A DNA stretch of 64,000 nucleotides from DAOTXS01 sp034435055 (GTDB taxonomy: Bacteria > Chloroflexota > Anaerolineae > UBA4142): NCBI GenBank assembly GCA_034435055.1, contig DAOTXS010000087.1, positions 1 through 64,000 of the forward strand, in the 5' to 3' direction. Under the pieces are notes generated by a model. It saw only the letters and a program-made list of their open reading frames with translations, was not told the DNA's origin and searched no databases. A program made the position numbers and the translations under genes. How positions within the stretch are numbered: position 1 is the stretch's first letter; every line of letters begins with the position of its first letter. Below are positions 59,290-64,000 of the stretch, one piece after another.

Positions 59290-59318
59290 TTGCCAGATTT
59301 GGCGATTGGTGCTAAACT
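59290..59318 (+). promoter_or_regulatory. Promoter of pth-mfd
   Basis: TTGCCA (59290-59295), 17-base spacer ending GGTGC and TAAACT (59313-59318). Extended -10 form. Confidence 0.7.
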
Positions 59319-59424
59319 TTGCAAGATGCGCGGTCTCTCGTTTACCCGCCCGCAAACCAAATTTGGGACGCTGATAAACGCAGTCAAGCGCAGAAAATCA
59401 TAAATCTGAAATCTAAAATTAACT

Positions 59425-60033
59425 ATGCCATCACTTCGTTGGCTCAAACGCCACAACGCACCCACCGAACCGCAACACATCAAGCTCGTCGTCGGGCTTG
59501 GCAATCCCGGCACCCGTTACGCGCGCAATCGCCACAACGTCGGCTTTATGATCGTTGGTCAATTTGCGCACGCGCGGCACTGGCGTTTCGCGCGCAAACG
59601 CTTTATCGCTGAAATCGCCGAAGGCGAGATCGACGGTACGCGCGTGATGGTCGTCAAGCCGCAGACGTTTATGAATCTGAGCGGCGAGGCAGTCGGCAAG
59701 TTGTTGGCGTTCTACAAGATCGCGCCGCACGATTTGCTCGTCGTCTATGATGATCTCGATCTGCCACTGGGCAAGATGCGTTTACGACCGAAGGGCAGCG
59801 CCGGCGGACATCACGGGATGGAATCGATTATCGCGCGCATCGGCACAGCCGATTTCCCGCGCTTGCGCGTGGGCATCGGGCGACCAAAGCCGGACGATGA
59901 CATTGATCACGTGCTAGGAAATTTCGAGGGTGACGAAAAAACGTTGATGGATGAAACGTTTGCGCGCGCGGTAGAAGCGATTGAAGTGTGGGTGCGTGAG
60001 GGAATTGAAAAGGCGATGAATGAGTTCAATTAG
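59425..60033 (+). CDS. pth: Peptidyl-tRNA hydrolase
   Basis: 202 residues. KLVVGLGNPGTRYARNRHNV contains the catalytic His, with VVKPQTFMNLSGEAVGKLLA and the DDLDLPLGKMRLRPKGSAGG block. It releases peptides from peptidyl-tRNA stalled off ribosomes. An N-terminal extension of about 15 residues over the usual start is present; the NLKSKINY-like region before it is untranslated. mfd follows after a hairpin repeat. Confidence 0.93.
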   Translation: MPSLRWLKRHNAPTEPQHIKLVVGLGNPGTRYARNRHNVGFMIVGQFAHARHWRFARKRFIAEIAEGEIDGTRVMVVKPQTFMNLSGEAVGKLLAFYKIAPHDLLVVYDDLDLPLGKMRLRPKGSAGGHHGMESIIARIGTADFPRLRVGIGRPKPDDDIDHVLGNFEGDEKTLMDETFARAVEAIEVWVREGIEKAMNEFN

Positions 60034-60092
60034 GAATTGCAAATTGCGAATTTCGATCTTCCTAATTCGCAATTCCTAATTCGCAATTTTGG
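60033..60092. repeat. Short-word hairpin repeat (AATTGCGAATT type) between pth and mfd
   Basis: TTAGGAATTGCAAATTGCG words mirrored by CTAATTCGCAATTCCTAATT. The same word is found at 7473-7540. It directly abuts the mfd start. Confidence 0.75.
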
Positions 60093-60094
60093 AA

Positions 60095-63000
60095 ATGAAT
60101 TTATCTGGTCTCCTGCCTCTAATCGAATCTCTTGACGCGTTCAAGCGTCTTACCGCCGAACTGCATGACCGCGCGACGACGACTGCTGAAGTCATCGAAT
60201 CGGCGCGCGCGCCGATGCTTGCGGCGTTGTCGCGGACACTCTTTGTGCCGTTGATCATCTTGACCGCGCGTTCGGATCGCGCCAAACAAATTGTCAGCGA
60301 ACTCAACATTTGGTCGCCGAACGCCGCAAACATTTTCGATTTTCCCGAACCCGATCCACTGTTCTATGAACGAATGCCGTGGAGCGCGGAGACGATTGCC
60401 GCGCGTTTGTCCGCGCTTGCCGCGCTTTCACAAAATCCTGCGCCGATCATCGTCACCTCGATTCGCGCGGTGATGCAGAAAACGATTCCCCCCGCCGATT
60501 TCGTCGCGGGGATGCGCATTTTGCGGCGCGGCGAAAACGTCAACCTTACCGAACTTTTATCCGCGTTAGTTACACTCGGTTATGAATATCAAATTGTCGT
60601 CGAAATGCCGGGCGCGTTCAGCCGGCGCGGCGGCATCATCGACATTTGGTGTCCCTCGAATCCGCATCCGGTTCGCATCGAGTTGGTCGGTGATGAGATC
60701 GATTCGTTGCGCGCGTTCGATCCAGCGACGCAACGGTCGGCGCAAGAAATCCAGGCATTGCTGATTACGCCGGCAAGCGAAGCGTTGCCGGGACACGGGC
60801 GCGACATCCTCGAAAAAATTTCCGCGCTCGATTTGTCCGCGTGTCATCCGATTGCCGAATCCGGTTTCAAACGCGACCGCGAAATGTTGGAGGACGGTCG
60901 CCGTTTTCACGGCATCGAATTTTATTTGCAATATTTGTACACCAATCCGGCATCGCTAATCGATCATCTGGCGCAAACCGGTTTGCTCGTCGTCGAAGAT
61001 TGGAGCGAGGTCGAAGCGACGGCGCAGTCGTTGGAATTTCAAGCCGAAGATGTGCGCGGCGATTTGGAAGCGCGCCGCGAACTGCCGCCGAATGTTGCTC
61101 TGCCGTACTTGGCGTGGCATTCGTTGCGTGATCGATTGTTGTCGCGCAAACGCTTGCTCCTTGATTACGCGACGCCGGGCGAAGCGTTGCGTTTGCCCTT
61201 TGCGCCGGGCGAACGCTACGGCGGACAGATTCGCAAAGTCATCGACGAGTTGTTCAAATTGCGCGAGCAAAATGCGCGCATCGTCATCGTCACGCGTCAA
61301 GCCGAACGCTTGTCCGAACTTTTGCGTGAACGCGAATTTCACGTCAAGCCGACGGATCGCGTCGACAAACTGCCCGCGCCCAAACACATTGCGTTGATTC
61401 AAGGCGCGCTGGCGGAGGGATGGAAACTGCCAGTAGCCGGTAGGCAGAATGCAGAAAGCAGCGAACTGTCTCCTGCCGACTGCGTACTGCTTACTGATGC
61501 GGAGTTATTCGGCTGGTCGCGTCCCAAACCGCGCCGCGTTGCCAAAACGCGCGCCGCCTCGCCCGAAGCATTTTTTGCCGACCTCGCCATCGGCGATTTC
61601 ATCGTGCACGTCGATCACGGCATCGGCATTTTTCGCGGGCTGACGCGCATCGCGCTCAACGGACCCGAACGCGAATTTTTGCAAATCGAATATCAACGCG
61701 GCGATGTGTTGTACGTCCCAGTTCATCAGATTGATCGTTTGAGTCGATATGTTGCGCCGGGCGGTCACGCGCCCACACTCAGTCGCTTGGGTACGGCGGA
61801 ATGGTCGCAAGTGAAAGAGCGGACGCAAAAAGCGGTTGCGGACATCGCTGATGAATTGCTCGAACTGTACGCCGCGCGCGAGGTGGTGACCGGGCACGCA
61901 TTTTCGCCGGACAATCAATGGCAACACGAACTCGAAGCGTCGTTTGCGTACGTCGAGACGGACGACCAGTTGCGCGCGCTTGACGATATCAAGGCGGATA
62001 TGGAAAAGCCGCGTCCGATGGATCGACTCGTCGTCGGCGATGTGGGGTACGGCAAGACTGAAGTTGCGTTGCGCGCCGCGTTCAAAGCGGCGACCGATGG
62101 CAAGCAAGTGGCAATTCTCGTGCCGACGACGGTGCTCGCGCAACAACATTACAACACGTTCAGCGAACGCCTCGCGCCGTTTCCGATCAACATCGAAATG
62201 CTTTCGCGTTTTCGTTCCGACAAAGAGCAAAAAGAAATCGTCGAAAAAATCAAAACCGGCGGCGTCGATATTGTGATCGGCACGCATCGTTTGCTTTCCG
62301 ACGATGTGCAATTCAAAGACCTGGGATTGCTCATCATCGACGAAGAACAACGATTTGGAGTAGTGCATAAAGAGCGATTGAAGCAACTCAAATCCCAGGT
62401 CGATGTCTTGACGCTCACCGCCACGCCGATTCCGCGCACGCTGTATCTCTCGCTTGCCGGCGCGCGCGATATGTCCACCATTGACACGCCGCCGGAAGAT
62501 CGTTTGCCGATTCGCACGTACGTCGCCGAGTACGACGAGCGTCTGGTGCGCGACGCGATTCTGCGCGAACTGGATCGCGGCGGGCAAGTGTTTTACGTGC
62601 ACAATCGCGTGCGCGGCATCAACATCATCGCCGATCAATTGCACAAACTGGTGCCCGAAGCAAATATCGCTGTCGGTCACGGCCAGATGGACGAAGAGCA
62701 ACTCGAAGCGGTGATGAACGAATTTGCGACCGGCAAATACGACGTGCTCGTTTGCACGACAATCATCGAATCTGGGATCGACATTCCGAACGCAAACACG
62801 CTCATCGTGGCGAATGCGGACAAGTTTGGTCTAGCGCAGTTGTATCAATTACGCGGGCGCGTCGGTCGAAGTGCCGCGCGCGCGTACGCGTACTTTTTGC
62901 ACGAGAAAAAGCATCCGTTGAGCGCGGAGGCGCACGACCGTTTGCAAGCCATCGCCGAGGCGAGCGAGTTAGGTGCCGGTTTTCAAATTGCGATGCGCGA

Positions 63001-63571
63001 TTTGGAAATTCGTGGCGCGGGCGAAATTCTTGGCGCGCGGCAATCGGGGCATATCGCCGCCGTCGGTTTCGATTTGTATTGTCGATTGTTGGCAAGCGCG
63101 ATTGATGCAAAAAAAGAAAACGCCACCATCAACAAATCGGATACGCGGTTGGGTTTTGCGCCCACCATCGACTTGCCGTTGCCAGCACAGATTCCGGAAG
63201 ATTACGTGCCGGACGCCGGCTTGCGTTTGAAATTGTATCGCCGCCTCGCCGATATTCAGACCGACGCACAGGTGGACGAAATCGCGCAAGAGTTGACGGA
63301 TCGTTTTGGCAAACCGCCGGAACAAATCGACAATTTATTGTACTTGTTGCGCGTCAAGGTCGCCGCGATGTGTGCGCATCTTGCATCGATTGCAATCGAA
63401 GACGGACGCATCGTCATCAAATACGGACGCGACGACGATGCGTTGAGTGCACGACTGATGAAACGATTCAAACTCCGCGCGGGGCGTGATCGCGCGTGGC
63501 TCGGCGAAATCGATCAGACTCGAAAATGGCAAGCGAAATTGCTAGAGGTCGTGCGCGCGATGGGCGTTTGA
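60095..63571 (+). CDS. mfd: Transcription-repair coupling factor
   Basis: 1158 residues from the ATG at 60095. UvrB-homology region (about 1-350), RNA polymerase-interacting domain (about 490-560; DFIVHVDHGIGIFRG), and helicase motifs: VVGDVGYGKTEVALRAAFKA (Walker A), the DEEQRFGVVHKERLK block, TLTATPIPRTLYLSLAG, and a C-terminal domain ending about 1145. It removes stalled RNA polymerase and recruits UvrA. Around residues 446-468 an in-frame short-word repeat (PVAGRQNAESSELSPADCVL) extends a conserved loop by about 15 residues relative to what I recall of the family. No strong RBS; the upstream spacer is a hairpin repeat. Confidence 0.93.
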   Translation: MNLSGLLPLIESLDAFKRLTAELHDRATTTAEVIESARAPMLAALSRTLFVPLIILTARSDRAKQIVSELNIWSPNAANIFDFPEPDPLFYERMPWSAETIAARLSALAALSQNPAPIIVTSIRAVMQKTIPPADFVAGMRILRRGENVNLTELLSALVTLGYEYQIVVEMPGAFSRRGGIIDIWCPSNPHPVRIELVGDEIDSLRAFDPATQRSAQEIQALLITPASEALPGHGRDILEKISALDLSACHPIAESGFKRDREMLEDGRRFHGIEFYLQYLYTNPASLIDHLAQTGLLVVEDWSEVEATAQSLEFQAEDVRGDLEARRELPPNVALPYLAWHSLRDRLLSRKRLLLDYATPGEALRLPFAPGERYGGQIRKVIDELFKLREQNARIVIVTRQAERLSELLREREFHVKPTDRVDKLPAPKHIALIQGALAEGWKLPVAGRQNAESSELSPADCVLLTDAELFGWSRPKPRRVAKTRAASPEAFFADLAIGDFIVHVDHGIGIFRGLTRIALNGPEREFLQIEYQRGDVLYVPVHQIDRLSRYVAPGGHAPTLSRLGTAEWSQVKERTQKAVADIADELLELYAAREVVTGHAFSPDNQWQHELEASFAYVETDDQLRALDDIKADMEKPRPMDRLVVGDVGYGKTEVALRAAFKAATDGKQVAILVPTTVLAQQHYNTFSERLAPFPINIEMLSRFRSDKEQKEIVEKIKTGGVDIVIGTHRLLSDDVQFKDLGLLIIDEEQRFGVVHKERLKQLKSQVDVLTLTATPIPRTLYLSLAGARDMSTIDTPPEDRLPIRTYVAEYDERLVRDAILRELDRGGQVFYVHNRVRGINIIADQLHKLVPEANIAVGHGQMDEEQLEAVMNEFATGKYDVLVCTTIIESGIDIPNANTLIVANADKFGLAQLYQLRGRVGRSAARAYAYFLHEKKHPLSAEAHDRLQAIAEASELGAGFQIAMRDLEIRGAGEILGARQSGHIAAVGFDLYCRLLASAIDAKKENATINKSDTRLGFAPTIDLPLPAQIPEDYVPDAGLRLKLYRRLADIQTDAQVDEIAQELTDRFGKPPEQIDNLLYLLRVKVAAMCAHLASIAIEDGRIVIKYGRDDDALSARLMKRFKLRAGRDRAWLGEIDQTRKWQAKLLEVVRAMGV
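61430..61500. repeat. In-frame short-word repeat in mfd
   Basis: CCAGTAGCCGGTAGGCAG words mirrored by TGCGTACTGCTTACTG, translated as PVAGRQNAESSELSPADCVL. The same GGCAGTA/TACTGCC word occurs in the GT-C genes at 48165 and 54716. Confidence 0.75.
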
Positions 63572-63618
63572 CACAATCATTATCCATTTGTATATTCTTG
63601 CCGGAGATGAAAACGACA

Positions 63619-64000
63619 ATGACGATGTTAGCGATTGACGGCGGCAAACCGATCCGTGAAAAAATGTTGCCCTTTGGCGCGCCGAATTTCGGCGAAGAAG
63701 AAATTGCCGAAGTGGTGGACACGCTCAAAAGTGGTTGGATTAGTACGGGACCCAAAGCCAAAAAATTCGAAACGGAATTTGGCGAGTATGTAAACGCCAA
63801 GTACGCGATTGCGCTCAATTCGTGTACCGCCGGTCTGCACTTGTCGATGGTTGTGCTGGGCATCGGACCCGGCGACGAAGTGATCGTGCCGACGCTGACA
63901 TTCGGCGCGACGGCAAATGTCGTCGAGCATGTCGGCGCAAGACCGGTGCTGGTCGATATCGATCCGCAAACGCTGTGCGTTGATCCCGCGCAAATCGAAA
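63619..64000 (+). CDS. DegT/DnrJ/EryC1/StrS aminotransferase, N-terminal part
   Basis: Runs off the right edge. From the ATG at 63619 (GGAG 12 bases upstream; in-frame ATGs at 63607 and 63625 are alternatives): TMLAIDGGKPIREKMLPFG, then GWISTGPKAKKFETEFGEYV, YAIALNSCTAGLHLSMVVLG, and PGDEVIVPTLTFGATANVV. This is the start of a PLP-dependent sugar aminotransferase that makes amino-deoxysugars on nucleotide carriers. It suits a continued surface-polysaccharide region beyond the window. The catalytic Lys lies outside the window. Confidence 0.87.
   Translation, partial: MTMLAIDGGKPIREKMLPFGAPNFGEEEIAEVVDTLKSGWISTGPKAKKFETEFGEYVNAKYAIALNSCTAGLHLSMVVLGIGPGDEVIVPTLTFGATANVVEHVGARPVLVDIDPQTLCVDPAQIE

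Noticed and set aside
1..64000. CRISPR arrays, tRNA and rRNA genes
   Set aside because: No regularly spaced direct repeats of CRISPR size and no cloverleaf or rRNA signature were noticed on either strand. The tandem short words are far too short for CRISPR.

Overview
The window looks like chromosomal DNA from an uncultured Chloroflexota (Anaerolineae-like) bacterium. This is inferred from gene content, since there is no rRNA or tRNA in the window. The pointers are many polytopic GT-C type glycosyltransferases (one with an ILEI/FAM3-like tail), secreted proteins ending in a short aromatic-Leu-Pro tag, a proton-pumping pyrophosphatase, an MglA/MglB GTPase system, and dispersed short palindromic elements.

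Layout. 0-6 kb: the edge of an insertion sequence (ISAs1-like transposase start), a Nudix/GyrI-like fusion, a 1204-residue secreted or membrane-anchored repeat protein with a long structured leader, and a small membrane protein with an apparently leaderless promoter. 6-10.3 kb: a radical SAM protein and a four-subunit 2-oxoacid:ferredoxin oxidoreductase operon, closed by a strong terminator. 10.4-20.5 kb, minus strand: a ten-gene operon encoding a REC-Rab GTPase fusion, DUF4388-like proteins, three or four roadblock/LC7-like proteins, a dCache-HAMP receptor without an output domain, and MglB and MglA. It is preceded by a separately terminated histidine kinase/response regulator pair. This is the most striking block of the window. 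20.6-27 kb: CBS protein, NAD(P) oxidoreductase of the GltD type, alanine dehydrogenase, CoA transferase, AcuA-like acetyltransferase and a membrane di-haem cytochrome c. 27-34 kb: two-component systems, a CcmE-like haem chaperone, CBS protein, sigma-70 factor, second kinase and metallo-hydrolase. 34-42.4 kb: two secreted proteins (one a GH172-like/beta-propeller/DUF5107 giant), a SIMPL protein, an orphan antiporter-like NuoN/NuoM subunit and a tiny Flp-type pilin. 42.5-56.9 kb: a long cell-surface glycosylation cluster. 57-64 kb: hppA, pth, mfd and the start of a DegT-type aminotransferase.

Between and inside these genes lie several families of short repeats. One is a 117-bp MITE with three equal-length copies and 5-bp target duplications. 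Two further TIR-bearing families are present. A third type is short-word tandem-repeat hairpins that also occur in frame inside coding regions, where in three places they encode hydrophobic transmembrane segments of GT-C enzymes.

How the genes may work together (inference): the kinase/regulator pair next to the mgl operon probably controls it, because three 11-bp direct repeats, typical of OmpR-family binding sites, sit just upstream of the first gene. The operon would then supply a polarity or spatial-signalling module. The glycosylation cluster and secreted proteins build the cell surface. The ferredoxin oxidoreductase, GltD-like enzyme, alanine dehydrogenase and CoA transferase point to amino-acid and organic-acid fermentation or assimilation, while the cytochrome, CcmE and proton-pumping pyrophosphatase indicate a membrane energy economy.
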